NCBI RefSeq assembly: GCF_003985145.1
Contig: NZ_ML133538.1
Span: 17,424-81,423 of the forward strand
Length of the DNA stretch: 64,000 bases
Origin: Rhizobium anhuiense
GTDB lineage: Bacteria; Pseudomonadota; Alphaproteobacteria; Rhizobiales; Rhizobiaceae
Reading direction: 5' to 3'
The position numbers and the translations under genes were made by a program. Below the pieces are notes generated by a model. It saw only the letters and a program-made list of their open reading frames with translations, was not told the DNA's origin and ran no database searches. The stretch's first letter is position 1; each line of letters begins with the position of its first letter. Shown one piece after another: positions 1-8,078 of the stretch.

Positions 1-64
1 TGGGGGTTGTGTGTGGTTTGCGGGGGCCCCCCGCGGGGGGTGGGCGCCGCGCGGGTGGGCGCAC

Positions 65-82
65 GGCCGGGACGTCCCGGCC
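65..82. repeat. Perfect 18-bp palindrome in a very G/C-rich edge
   Basis: GGCCGGGACGTCCCGGCC reads the same on both strands and lies 18 bases beyond the kdgD stop codon. No T-run follows it on the minus strand, so it is a poor intrinsic terminator. The first 60 bases around it are runs of G and C unlike the rest of the window. Confidence 0.5.
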
Positions 83-100
83 GCCTGCTGCCGCGATATA

Positions 101-1027
101 TTATTCCGCCGCAATCCGTTCGACGCCGTTGGCCTGGACGATCTTCTCCAGCAGCGCGAGCTCGTCCGGGGTGAGATCCGTCAGAGGCGGGCGCACAGGC
201 CCCGGATTCTGACCGAGCACCCGGAGGCCGGCCTTGATGATCGAGACGGCATATCCCTTCTTGCGGTTGCGCAAGGCGACGAAGGGGAAGAAGAAGCTCT
301 TCAGGATCTCGTCGACGGTCGCCTGATCGCCGGTGCGCAAGGCGCCGTAAAAGCGTTGGGCCAGTGCAGGCACGAAGTTGAAGACGGCGGACGAATAGGT
401 CGTCACGCCGGCGGCAAAATAGGCTTGGGCATAGACCTCGTGGGTCGGCATGCCGCCGACATAGACGAGACGGTCGCCGAGCAGGGTGGTGATCTCGATG
501 ACCTTGTCGACATCGCCGACGCCGTCCTTGAAGCCGATCAGGTTCGGGCATTCCTCCGCCAGGCGCGAAATGCTTTCGGCCGAAAGAATGGCGTTGTCGC
601 GGTTATAGACGATGACGCCGATGCCGACCGACTGGCAGACCGCCTTGACGTGGGCAATCAACCCGGCCTGTTCGGCAAACATCAGATAGGGCGGCAACAG
701 CAGCAATCCGTCCGCGCCGGCCTTCTCGGCCGCCTTTGCGATCTCGATCGCCAGCGACGTGCCGTAGCCGGTTCCCGAGATGATTGGCGTCTTGCCCGCC
801 GACGCCTTGGCGGCCCGGACGACCTGTGGAATCTCGGCGGGATTGAGGGAGAAGAACTCACCGGTGCCGCCGGCGGCAAACAGCGCGGCCGCGTCATATC
901 CTGCAAGCCACTCGACATGACGGCGGTACTTGGCTTCGTCGAATTTGAGTTGATCGTCGAAATGCGTCACCGGAAACGAGAGGAGACCACTGCCGACGGC
1001 CTTCTTCAATTCAATCGGGTTCATCAT
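101..1027 (-). CDS. kdgD: 5-dehydro-4-deoxyglucarate dehydratase
   Basis: The 308-residue protein belongs to the DHDPS/NAL class I aldolase family. It would dehydrate and decarboxylate 5-keto-4-deoxy-D-glucarate to 2-oxoglutarate semialdehyde in aldarate/uronate breakdown in the cytoplasm. Visible family features are GGTGE at residues 53-57, the active-site Tyr at 141 (VYNRDN) and the Schiff-base Lys at 167 (IGFKDGVGD). Length is typical. AGGA lies just upstream of two adjacent ATG codons, so translation may start at 1027 or 1024. It follows the uxuA-like gene by 30 bases and is probably in the same operon. An aldolase of related function cannot be excluded, but the motif set favours KdgD. 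Confidence 0.9.
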   Translation of the reverse strand: MMNPIELKKAVGSGLLSFPVTHFDDQLKFDEAKYRRHVEWLAGYDAAALFAAGGTGEFFSLNPAEIPQVVRAAKASAGKTPIISGTGYGTSLAIEIAKAAEKAGADGLLLLPPYLMFAEQAGLIAHVKAVCQSVGIGVIVYNRDNAILSAESISRLAEECPNLIGFKDGVGDVDKVIEITTLLGDRLVYVGGMPTHEVYAQAYFAAGVTTYSSAVFNFVPALAQRFYGALRTGDQATVDEILKSFFFPFVALRNRKKGYAVSIIKAGLRVLGQNPGPVRPPLTDLTPDELALLEKIVQANGVERIAAE

Positions 1028-1057
1028 GAATTCCTATTCTTGACCTGTTGAAAATTG

Positions 1058-2032
1058 TCAGGCGCTTTCGAGCGCTTGCAGAAGTGCCGCGATATAGCCG
1101 TAGCAGAAGGCAAAGGCGGTGGCGGAGGGGTCCTTGCCGCTGACGGTCGGCACATGGTCCGGCATCAGCATGTATTTGAAGCCGACTTCCTTGTAGATCC
1201 TGACCGAGCGGACCATGTCCATGTCGCCCTCGTCCGGGAAGGTCTCCATGAACGAAAGCTTGCCGCCGCGAATGTTGCGGAAGTGAACATTGAAGATCTT
1301 GCCGCGTTGGCCGAACCAGCGAATTATGTCGTCGATTTCTTCGCCCGGATTTTCGAGCATCTCGCCGACTGAGCCCTGGCAGAAATTGAGGCCGTGATAC
1401 GGGTTTTCCCGCATCAGCACGAATTTCTTCAGGCCTTCCACCGTACCCAGCACCCGCGTGACGCCGCGGTAGCCCGGCGGCGTATAGGGATCGTGCGGAT
1501 GGCAGGCGAGCCTGACGCGATTGCTTTCGGCCACCGGAACGACGCGTTCGAGGAAATAGTCGATCCGCTCCCAGTTTTCGTCTTCGGAGAGAACGCCGGC
1601 AAGGCCGGGCGCGGCCTGCTGGTCCGTCTTCTCCCAGCGGAAGCTGGCGTTCAGCGAGCCGCCGCGTCCCGGTTCGTCCGGCGTGCGCGGAATGCCGATC
1701 AGGTTGAGATTATATTTGACGGCGGGAATGCCGGCCGCCGCGACATTCTCGATCATCTTGCAGACGGCGTCGATCTGCCGGTCGCGGTCAGGTCCGGCGA
1801 GCAGGATATCGGGATAGGACGCCTTCTCGATCGGCTGCGAGGGCAGGGGCAACTGGATCATGTCGAGGATCAGGCCGAAGCTCTCGACCTTGTCGCGATG
1901 CCGCTCGATGTCGGAGAGTGTCCAGCTGCTCGGCTTTCCCGGCGGGTCGGCACTGATATGCTTCACGCCCAGTTGCGCGAAGATGCGATAATCGTCGTCA
2001 TCCCGCGCGGCCACCTGTGTTCCCAGATACAT
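1058..2032 (-). CDS. uxuA: Mannonate dehydratase (UxuA family)
   Basis: The 324-residue protein resembles UxuA, which converts D-mannonate to 2-keto-3-deoxygluconate. Family signatures are CHPHDP near the middle, FNVHFRNI, and MPDHVP near the C-terminus; these His/Cys/Asp residues bind the divalent metal. It is shorter than the roughly 390-residue enterobacterial enzyme, as in other compact members. It shares an operon with kdgD, and a palindromic operator-like site lies 25 bases upstream. No fructuronate reductase (UxuB) gene is nearby, so the exact substrate in this locus (mannonate or a related aldonate) is inferred. Confidence 0.82.
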   Translation of the reverse strand: MYLGTQVAARDDDDYRIFAQLGVKHISADPPGKPSSWTLSDIERHRDKVESFGLILDMIQLPLPSQPIEKASYPDILLAGPDRDRQIDAVCKMIENVAAAGIPAVKYNLNLIGIPRTPDEPGRGGSLNASFRWEKTDQQAAPGLAGVLSEDENWERIDYFLERVVPVAESNRVRLACHPHDPYTPPGYRGVTRVLGTVEGLKKFVLMRENPYHGLNFCQGSVGEMLENPGEEIDDIIRWFGQRGKIFNVHFRNIRGGKLSFMETFPDEGDMDMVRSVRIYKEVGFKYMLMPDHVPTVSGKDPSATAFAFCYGYIAALLQALESA

Positions 2033-2056
2033 TTGAGTCTCTCTCGAAATTGCACA

Positions 2057-2076
2057 ATGTCATATGACATAATATG
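2057..2076. promoter_or_regulatory. Operator-like palindrome upstream of uxuA-kdgD
   Basis: ATGTCATATGACAT at 2057-2070 is a perfect 14-bp palindrome. The overlapping 11-mer GACATAATATG at 2066-2076 recurs exactly in front of the importer operon at 2900-2910. The site sits just upstream of the dehydratase genes. The likely ligand is the FadR-type regulator encoded at 2098-2808 (inference). Confidence 0.6.
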
Positions 2077-2097
2077 AATTTCGGAGAGTGTCGAGCC

Positions 2098-2808
2098 CTA
2101 TTGCTGTTCGGCGAGCATGCGGTAGCGGCGTTGGCTGGCCATCAGATGCGCGCGCATCGCCTGGCGGGCGCGTTCCGGATCCTGATCGGCGATGGCCGAC
2201 AGGATTTCGACATGTTCGGCATAAACCTTTTGGAGATAGTCGCGGTCATTGGCCTCGGGCAGCGTCGGAAACTGTCCGCGAGGGATGGCCCGGGCGCCGA
2301 AATGGCGCAGCACGTCGACATAGAATCGGTTGTTGGTGGCAGCCGCAATCGCCATGTGGAAGGCGTAATCCGCCTCAACGGTCTGCTGTCCGGTTTCGAT
2401 GAGTTGCGCCATTTTGCGGTTGGCATCGCGGATCGCCGCCTCCTGCTCGGCTGTGCGGCGATAGGCGGCGATTGCGGCCGCTTCACCTTCGGCGGCCATG
2501 CGAAACTCCAGCAATTCCAGGGTTTCCGGGATGCTTTTGATTTCCACCGGCGTCAGTGACAGGACCGAATGCGTCTTCGGATCCGCGACAAAGACGCCCT
2601 TGCCCTGGATCGGCTTGACAAAGCCTGCTGCCCTCAGATCGGCAATCGCCTCGCGCACCACGGTGCGGCTGACTCCGAATGTCGATTCGAGCTGTGGCTC
2701 GGTCGGCAGCTGGTCGCCGACCCGCAGCTTCCCCGTCTCGATCTGTGTCCGCAGTTGATCGATGACCTGCTGCGCCAGTCTTTGCCGACCACGGCCGAGT
2801 GTTGTCAT
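2098..2808 (-). CDS. GntR-family (FadR/FCD subfamily) transcriptional regulator
   Basis: This 236-residue protein has an N-terminal winged helix of GntR type (LPTEPQLESTFGVSRTVVREAI, roughly residues 34-55) followed by an all-helical FCD ligand-binding domain with the metal/ligand residues typical of the subfamily. Start 2808 has GGGGAAC just upstream. It lies between the dehydratase operon and the divergent importer, so it probably represses both in response to a sugar acid. Operator-like sequences at 2057-2076 and 2900-2912 share an 11-mer. The inducer cannot be read from sequence. Confidence 0.88.
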   Translation of the reverse strand: MTTLGRGRQRLAQQVIDQLRTQIETGKLRVGDQLPTEPQLESTFGVSRTVVREAIADLRAAGFVKPIQGKGVFVADPKTHSVLSLTPVEIKSIPETLELLEFRMAAEGEAAAIAAYRRTAEQEAAIRDANRKMAQLIETGQQTVEADYAFHMAIAAATNNRFYVDVLRHFGARAIPRGQFPTLPEANDRDYLQKVYAEHVEILSAIADQDPERARQAMRAHLMASQRRYRMLAEQQ

Positions 2809-2899
2809 AGTCCGTTCCCCAATCCCTCTGCATCAAGTCTCCCGCTCGGGTCTTGCAAATCATATCAGACTTCGATAAATCATAATACGACATACGGGC

Positions 2900-2912
2900 G
2901 ACATAATATGTC
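2900..2912. promoter_or_regulatory. Operator-like palindrome upstream of the ABC importer
   Basis: GACATAATATGTC is a 13-bp palindrome with a single central base. It lies 28 bases before the binding-protein start, where it could block transcription. Its first 11 bases are identical to 2066-2076. A degenerate relative (CATAATACGACAT) lies at 2881-2893. This is the expected layout for coordinate control by the adjacent GntR protein. Confidence 0.6.
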
Positions 2913-2940
2913 TCTTATAGTAGTCTATGGAGGACTGACA

Positions 2941-4536
2941 ATGAAGCATTTTTCTAAGGGCTTGTTCGTCGGCGCCGTGATCGGCGCCCTGACGATATCA
3001 GCACCGCAGCTATACGCCGCCACGCCGAAGGACCAGCTGGTGATCGGGACATCGCTGGCGCAGGTTCTGTCCCTCGACCCGCATCAGGCGACCGAGGGAA
3101 AAGCGGTCGAGATCATGTCGAATCTCTACGACCGGCTGGTCAACAGCACGCCGGATGGCAAGATCGTGCCGCAGCTGGCCGAGAGCTGGAAGGTCGACGA
3201 CAAGGGCATCACCTTCACGCTGCGCCAAGCCAATTTCGCCACCGGCAATGCGGTAACGTCAAAAGATGTCGTCTATTCGCTGGGACGGCTCTTGAAGCTC
3301 GACCAGGCCGCCGCCGCCAACCTCAAGCGCATCGGCTATGACAAGGACAATATCGACAAGCTCGTCACGGCAGTCGACGACAAGACGGTCCGCGTCGATT
3401 TTTCCGGCCAGGTGACGGCCGAGATGCTGCTCTACCGGCTGACGACCTCGACCACCAGCGTGGTCGATAGCGTCGAAGTGCAGAAGCATGTCGCCGACAA
3501 TGACTGGGGAAATGCCTGGATGCGCACGCATTCGGCCGGCTCCGGTCCGTTCACGCTCAATCGCTGGTCTCCGAACGAACTTGTTATTCTCGACGCCAAC
3601 AAGGATTATGTGGCCGGCGCGCCGAAGATGAAGCGCGTCATCGTTCGGCATGTTCCGGAAAGCCAGGTCGAACGGCTGATGCTCGAACGCGGCGATATCG
3701 ATATCGCCAGCGCGCTGACCGCATCCGATCTCGCGACCTTCAAGGACAAGCAGGGCTTTACGATCCAGCGGATTCCGACAGGCGGATTCTACGTGCTGTC
3801 GATGAATGCCGGCAACCAATACCTTTCCAACCCCAAGGTTCGCGAGGCCATTGCCTACGGCATCGACTATAAGGGCATCGAGAAGACGATCATGGGTCCT
3901 TACGGGCGGGCGAGAAACGTTCCCGTTCCGGAGAATTTCGAATATGCGATCGCCAATCCCGATTGGCATCTCGACGTCGAAAAGTCCAAGCAACTGTTGG
4001 CCGAAGCGGGGTTCAAGGACGGATTGTCGCTGACGCTGAAGACGATCGCGCAGACGCCGCGCATCGATCTTGCCACGGCCATCCAGGCATCGCTTGCCCA
4101 GGTCGGCATCAAGATCGATATCCAGCAGGGCAACGGCTCGGAAATCATCGCCGCCCACCGCGCCCGGGATTTCGATCTGCTGATCCCGCAGACGAGCGCC
4201 TATATGCCGAACGTGCTCGGCTCGATGGAGCAGTTCTCGTCCAATCCCGACAACTCGAAGGAAGCCAACAATGCCGGCAACTTCGTCTGGCGTTCGGCCT
4301 GGGACATTCCAGAACTGACGGCCCTGACCGCCAAGGCATCGATGGAGCCGGACCCGAAGAAGCGCGGCGAACTCTACGTGCAGATGCAGAAGATGTTCGT
4401 CGAACAGAAGCCGGCCGTGCTGCCGATGTTCGAGCGCTTCGAGCCGATCGTCCTGTCGAGCAAGGTCCAGGGATATATCGGGCATCCGACCCAGCTGACG
4501 CGTCTCGAGAACGTCACGAAGTCTGAAACCCAGTAA
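2941..4536 (+). CDS. ABC importer substrate-binding protein, family 5 (peptide type)
   Basis: The 531-residue periplasmic protein is of the DppA/OppA class. A Sec signal peptide covers residues 1 to about 22, with a cleavage site near LYA-ATP. The start at 2941 is chosen because GGAGGA precedes it and the signal peptide begins there; the open frame extends upstream without support. It is the first gene of a five-gene importer operon. Linkage to sugar-acid dehydratases suggests an oligosaccharide or sugar-acid conjugate as ligand, since family 5 proteins are not restricted to peptides. That ligand is inference. Confidence 0.88.
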   Translation: MKHFSKGLFVGAVIGALTISAPQLYAATPKDQLVIGTSLAQVLSLDPHQATEGKAVEIMSNLYDRLVNSTPDGKIVPQLAESWKVDDKGITFTLRQANFATGNAVTSKDVVYSLGRLLKLDQAAAANLKRIGYDKDNIDKLVTAVDDKTVRVDFSGQVTAEMLLYRLTTSTTSVVDSVEVQKHVADNDWGNAWMRTHSAGSGPFTLNRWSPNELVILDANKDYVAGAPKMKRVIVRHVPESQVERLMLERGDIDIASALTASDLATFKDKQGFTIQRIPTGGFYVLSMNAGNQYLSNPKVREAIAYGIDYKGIEKTIMGPYGRARNVPVPENFEYAIANPDWHLDVEKSKQLLAEAGFKDGLSLTLKTIAQTPRIDLATAIQASLAQVGIKIDIQQGNGSEIIAAHRARDFDLLIPQTSAYMPNVLGSMEQFSSNPDNSKEANNAGNFVWRSAWDIPELTALTAKASMEPDPKKRGELYVQMQKMFVEQKPAVLPMFERFEPIVLSSKVQGYIGHPTQLTRLENVTKSETQ

Positions 4537-4556
4537 TACTCCCGAGGCAGCCGATC

Positions 4557-5585
4557 ATGAAGGAACTCTCCGTAGCCGAATTTGGCCGACGCCTGGCGCA
4601 TTTGCTGGTCAGCCTGTTCATCCTCTTATGTGTGACCTTCGTGATCGGCCGCATCCTGCCCACCGATCCGGTCGGCGCGATCGTCGGCGAGCTCGCCGAT
4701 CCCGCCGCTTATGCGGCGATGCGGGCGCGTCTCGGTCTCGATCTTCCGATCTACCAGCAGTTTTTCCTCTATCTGAACGGGTTGGCGCATGGTGATTTCG
4801 GCACCGCCGTCCTCACCGGCAATCCCGTCTCTTCGGACCTGGCCCAGGCGTTTCCGGCGACATTCGAACTGGCGACGCTGGCGGTAATCATCTCCACTTT
4901 CGTCGGCGTCCCGCTCGGACTGGTCGCCGCACTGTTTCGCGACAGCTTCATCGACAAGACGGCCCGCGTGCTTGCGCTCGTCGGTCATTCGATCCCGGTC
5001 TTCTGGTTCGGCATCGTCGGGCTCGTCATCTTCTATGCGGGCCTCAATTGGGTCGGCGGGCCGGGCAGGATCGATGTCTTCTACGAAGGCCTCGTGACGC
5101 CACAAACCGGGCTGTTGCTGGTCGACAGCCTGCTGCAGGGCGAGACGGAAATCTTCTGGAATGCACTCGGCCATATCATTCTTCCCGCCATCATCCTTGC
5201 CTATGCGGCCATGGCCTACATCACCCGCATGACACGCAGCTTCACCCTGGAACAGTTGAGCCAGGATTATGTCATCGCCGCCCGTGCCAAGGGTGTGAGC
5301 CCCTTGGGCACGATCTGGCATCACGTCCTGCCGAACATTGCCGTGCAGCTGATCACCATCCTGGCCATTTCCTATGGTGGGCTGCTCGAAGGCGCTGTTG
5401 TCACCGAGATCGTCTTCTCCTGGCCGGGCATTGGGCAGTACATGACGAACGCGCTGATGATCGGCGACATGAACGCCGTCGTCGCCGGCACCATTATCGT
5501 TGGATTCATTTTCATGCTGTTGAACTTCTTCGCCGACGTCGCTTACGCCGTGTTTGATCCCCGTATGAGGGAGGCGGCCCGATGA
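4557..5585 (+). CDS. Peptide-type ABC importer permease, DppB-like
   Basis: This 342-residue inner-membrane protein has about six hydrophobic segments and the EAA-loop sequence YVIAARAKGVS near residues 239-249, which contacts the ATPase subunits. The N-terminal amphipathic/first TM region (LLVSLFILLCVTFVIGRILP) is typical of the DppB/OppB side. It starts 20 bases after the binding-protein stop and its stop overlaps the next permease start by four bases, so translation is likely coupled. Confidence 0.9.
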   Translation: MKELSVAEFGRRLAHLLVSLFILLCVTFVIGRILPTDPVGAIVGELADPAAYAAMRARLGLDLPIYQQFFLYLNGLAHGDFGTAVLTGNPVSSDLAQAFPATFELATLAVIISTFVGVPLGLVAALFRDSFIDKTARVLALVGHSIPVFWFGIVGLVIFYAGLNWVGGPGRIDVFYEGLVTPQTGLLLVDSLLQGETEIFWNALGHIILPAIILAYAAMAYITRMTRSFTLEQLSQDYVIAARAKGVSPLGTIWHHVLPNIAVQLITILAISYGGLLEGAVVTEIVFSWPGIGQYMTNALMIGDMNAVVAGTIIVGFIFMLLNFFADVAYAVFDPRMREAAR

Positions 5586-6484
5586 GCGACGTTATCCGCA
5601 GCGAGATTCAGATCCGCCCTCCCAGTGTGTCGAGCCGCATGGCGGCGTCGCTGGCGCGCGCCGGCCGCAAACTGGCCCACGAGCCGCTTGGCCTTGCGGG
5701 GTTCGTCATCCTCGGTCTTCTCTGCTTCATCGCGATCTTCGCGCCGCTTCTGGCCCCTTACGATCCGGCCATACAGGCGCTGGGCGATGCCTTGCAACCG
5801 CCGAGCCTCGCGCATCTCGCAGGAACCGACGAATTCGGTCGCGATATTCTGAGCCGCCTCATCTTCGGCACGCGCATCACCATCCAGACCGTGCTTTCCA
5901 TCTCCTTGATCGTCGGGCCGATCGGCCTGTTGATCGGCGTCGTCGCCGGTTTCTTCGGCGGACGCGTCGATGCACTGCTGATGCGCGCCACCGATATCGT
6001 TCTCTCTTTCCCGTCGCTGATCCTGGCTCTGGCTTTTGCCGCGGCGCTTGGCGCCGGCTTGACCACGGCCATCATCGCGATCTCGCTGACCGCATGGCCG
6101 CCGATAGCCAGGCTTGCGCGCGCCGAGGCCCTTGTCGTCAGAAACGCCGACTATGTGATTGCCGCCCGCCTTTATGGCGCTTCGCCGATCCGCATTCTTT
6201 TTCTCTATATCGCGCCGATGTGCGTGCCCTCCGTCATCGTTCGTCTGACGCTCAACATGGCGGGCATCATCCTGACGGCGGCGTCACTCGGCTTCCTGGG
6301 CCTTGGTGCCCAGCCGCCGGCCCCCGAATGGGGTGCGATGATCTCCAGCGGCCGCAAGTTCATGCTCGATTATTGGTGGGTCGCCGTCATGCCGGGTATC
6401 GCCATCCTGCTCACCAGCCTTGCCTTCAACATCGCCGGAGATGCTCTGCGCGACATTCTGGATCCCCGCCATGCAAGATCGTGA
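5582..6484 (+). CDS. Peptide-type ABC importer permease, DppC-like
   Basis: The 300-residue membrane protein has the DppC/OppC N-terminal layout: a cytoplasmic tail, a first TM at about residues 38-60, then the family segment LAGTDEFGRDILSRLIFG. The EAA loop is YVIAARLYGASP. It pairs with the DppB-like subunit to form the channel. ATGA overlap with the upstream gene indicates coupling, and the next ATPase begins inside its 3' end. Confidence 0.9.
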   Translation: MSDVIRSEIQIRPPSVSSRMAASLARAGRKLAHEPLGLAGFVILGLLCFIAIFAPLLAPYDPAIQALGDALQPPSLAHLAGTDEFGRDILSRLIFGTRITIQTVLSISLIVGPIGLLIGVVAGFFGGRVDALLMRATDIVLSFPSLILALAFAAALGAGLTTAIIAISLTAWPPIARLARAEALVVRNADYVIAARLYGASPIRILFLYIAPMCVPSVIVRLTLNMAGIILTAASLGFLGLGAQPPAPEWGAMISSGRKFMLDYWWVAVMPGIAILLTSLAFNIAGDALRDILDPRHARS

Positions 6485-7316
6485 GTTGCAGCCTGTTCTT
6501 TCGGTCAAAGGATTGAACGTCCGCTTCGGGCGAGGCGCCGTGCCCGCCGTTTCCAATGTCAGCTTCGATGTCGGCCGCGAACGCGTCGGCATCGTCGGAG
6601 AATCCGGTTCCGGCAAATCGACGACCGGTCGCGCCATCATGCGTCTTCTGCCGCCGGCCGCGGTGGTCTCGGCCGAACGCCTGGATCTTGCCGGCAGTCC
6701 ATTGCTGTCAAAGACCGAGCGTCAGATGGGCGCGCTTCGCGGCAAGGATATCGCTTTGATCATGCAGGATCCGCGCTATTCGCTGAACCCGGTGCTCTCG
6801 ATCGGCAAGCAGATCGCCGAAGCCGCACGCCTTCACCTCGGCCTTCACAAGAAACAGGCGTTTGAGGCGGCCCGCGCCATGCTCGAACGCGTGCGCATCA
6901 GCGATCCCGATCGGGTGATGGCGCTTTATCCCCACCAGATATCGGGCGGCATGGGCCAGCGTGTGATGATCGCCATGATGCTGCTGGCGCGGCCGAAGCT
7001 CGTCATCGCCGACGAACCGACCTCGGCTCTCGATGTCAGCGTCCGCAAGGACGTGCTGCTGCTGCTCGACGAACTGGTGCGCGAGAACAATTCCGGACTG
7101 CTCCTCATCAGCCACGACATTCGCATGGTGGCCGCCTTTTGCGAGCGCATCATCGTCATGTATGCCGGCCGGATCGTCGAAACCCTGACCAGCCTTGAGG
7201 ACGCCCGCCACCCCTATACCCGCGGGCTGATAGCAGCGCTGCCCGACCCGAAGAACCCGGTTCGCCGGCTTGCTGTTCTCGACAGGGCGAAACTCGATCT
7301 GGAGACGGCGCAATGA
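6471..7316 (+). CDS. Peptide-type ABC importer ATPase, DppD-like
   Basis: This 281-residue cytoplasmic ATPase has Walker A GESGSGKST, Q-loop MQDPRYSLNP, an ABC signature with a substitution (ISGGMGQRVMIAM instead of LSGGQ), Walker B LVIADEPTSALD and the switch His (LLISHD). The C-terminal tail HPYTRGLIAALPDP is the OppD/DppD extension. The ATG at 6471 is preferred over 6420 because the family begins shortly before LSVKGLNVRFG. The start overlaps the upstream permease by 14 bases. Confidence 0.9.
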   Translation: MQDRELQPVLSVKGLNVRFGRGAVPAVSNVSFDVGRERVGIVGESGSGKSTTGRAIMRLLPPAAVVSAERLDLAGSPLLSKTERQMGALRGKDIALIMQDPRYSLNPVLSIGKQIAEAARLHLGLHKKQAFEAARAMLERVRISDPDRVMALYPHQISGGMGQRVMIAMMLLARPKLVIADEPTSALDVSVRKDVLLLLDELVRENNSGLLLISHDIRMVAAFCERIIVMYAGRIVETLTSLEDARHPYTRGLIAALPDPKNPVRRLAVLDRAKLDLETAQ

Positions 7317-8056
7317 TCAATGTGCGTGACCTCGATGTCGTCTTTACTTCCGGCAAATCAAGCAACCATGTCGTCAGGGGCATCAGTTTTCAGGTCGGCC
7401 AGGGGGAGACGCTCGGCATTGTCGGTGAATCCGGCTGCGGCAAATCGACGGTGCTGCGCTGCCTCGCCGGGATGGAGTCCGGTTGGACCGGTCACATCGA
7501 GCTTGGCGGAAAACCGATCGGAAGAAAGCGCTCCCGCGAGGAGCTGAAATTCGCCCAGATGGTCTTTCAGGACCCTTACGGATCCCTACATCCGCGCCAT
7601 CGCATCGGCACCGCGCTCGCCGAGCCGCTACGCGCCATGGGGCATTCCGATATCTGGTCGAAGGTCGAAAAAGCACTGGTCCAGGTCGGCCTGCCGGCGA
7701 GCTTCGCCAATCGTTTTCCGCACGAACTTTCCGGCGGCCAGAGGCAACGCGTGGCGATCGCCCGGGCGCTGATCCTGTCGCCGCCCATCCTGCTGCTCGA
7801 CGAGCCGACATCGGCGCTCGACGTCTCGATCCAGGCCGAAATCCTCAACCTGCTTGCCGATCAGCGCGAGGAAAAGGAGCTGACTTATCTGCTTGTCAGC
7901 CACGACCTCGCGGTCATCGCGCATATGTGCGATCGGGTGCTGATCATGAAGAACGGCTGTTTCGTCGACGAACTCACCAAAGCCGATCTGCAGGCCGGCG
8001 TCACCCATGATGCCTATGCACGGGAACTGTTCGAGGCGAGCTTCATCGAGGCTTGA
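7313..8056 (+). CDS. Peptide-type ABC importer ATPase, DppF-like
   Basis: The 247-residue protein is the second ATPase of the importer. It has Walker A GESGCGKST, signature LSGGQRQRVAIARAL, Walker B ILLLDEPTSALD and H-loop LLVSHD. It is shorter than DppF of enteric bacteria (about 330 residues) because the C-terminal oligopeptide extension is mostly missing. ATGA overlap with the DppD-like gene couples translation. It ends the operon, 22 bases from the convergent LacI-type gene. Confidence 0.9.
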   Translation: MINVRDLDVVFTSGKSSNHVVRGISFQVGQGETLGIVGESGCGKSTVLRCLAGMESGWTGHIELGGKPIGRKRSREELKFAQMVFQDPYGSLHPRHRIGTALAEPLRAMGHSDIWSKVEKALVQVGLPASFANRFPHELSGGQRQRVAIARALILSPPILLLDEPTSALDVSIQAEILNLLADQREEKELTYLLVSHDLAVIAHMCDRVLIMKNGCFVDELTKADLQAGVTHDAYARELFEASFIEA

Positions 8057-8078
8057 TATCCTTAAACGTGGTGTGAGT

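Noticed and set aside
2569..2940. Upstream extension of the binding-protein frame
   Set aside because: It overlaps the divergent regulator and its promoter; the ATG at 2941 has a strong ribosome site and begins a signal peptide.
3259..4485. 408-codon minus-strand frame opposite the family-5 binding protein
   Set aside because: Antisense shadow; composition (Arg, His, Asp) is typical of reverse-frame artefacts.
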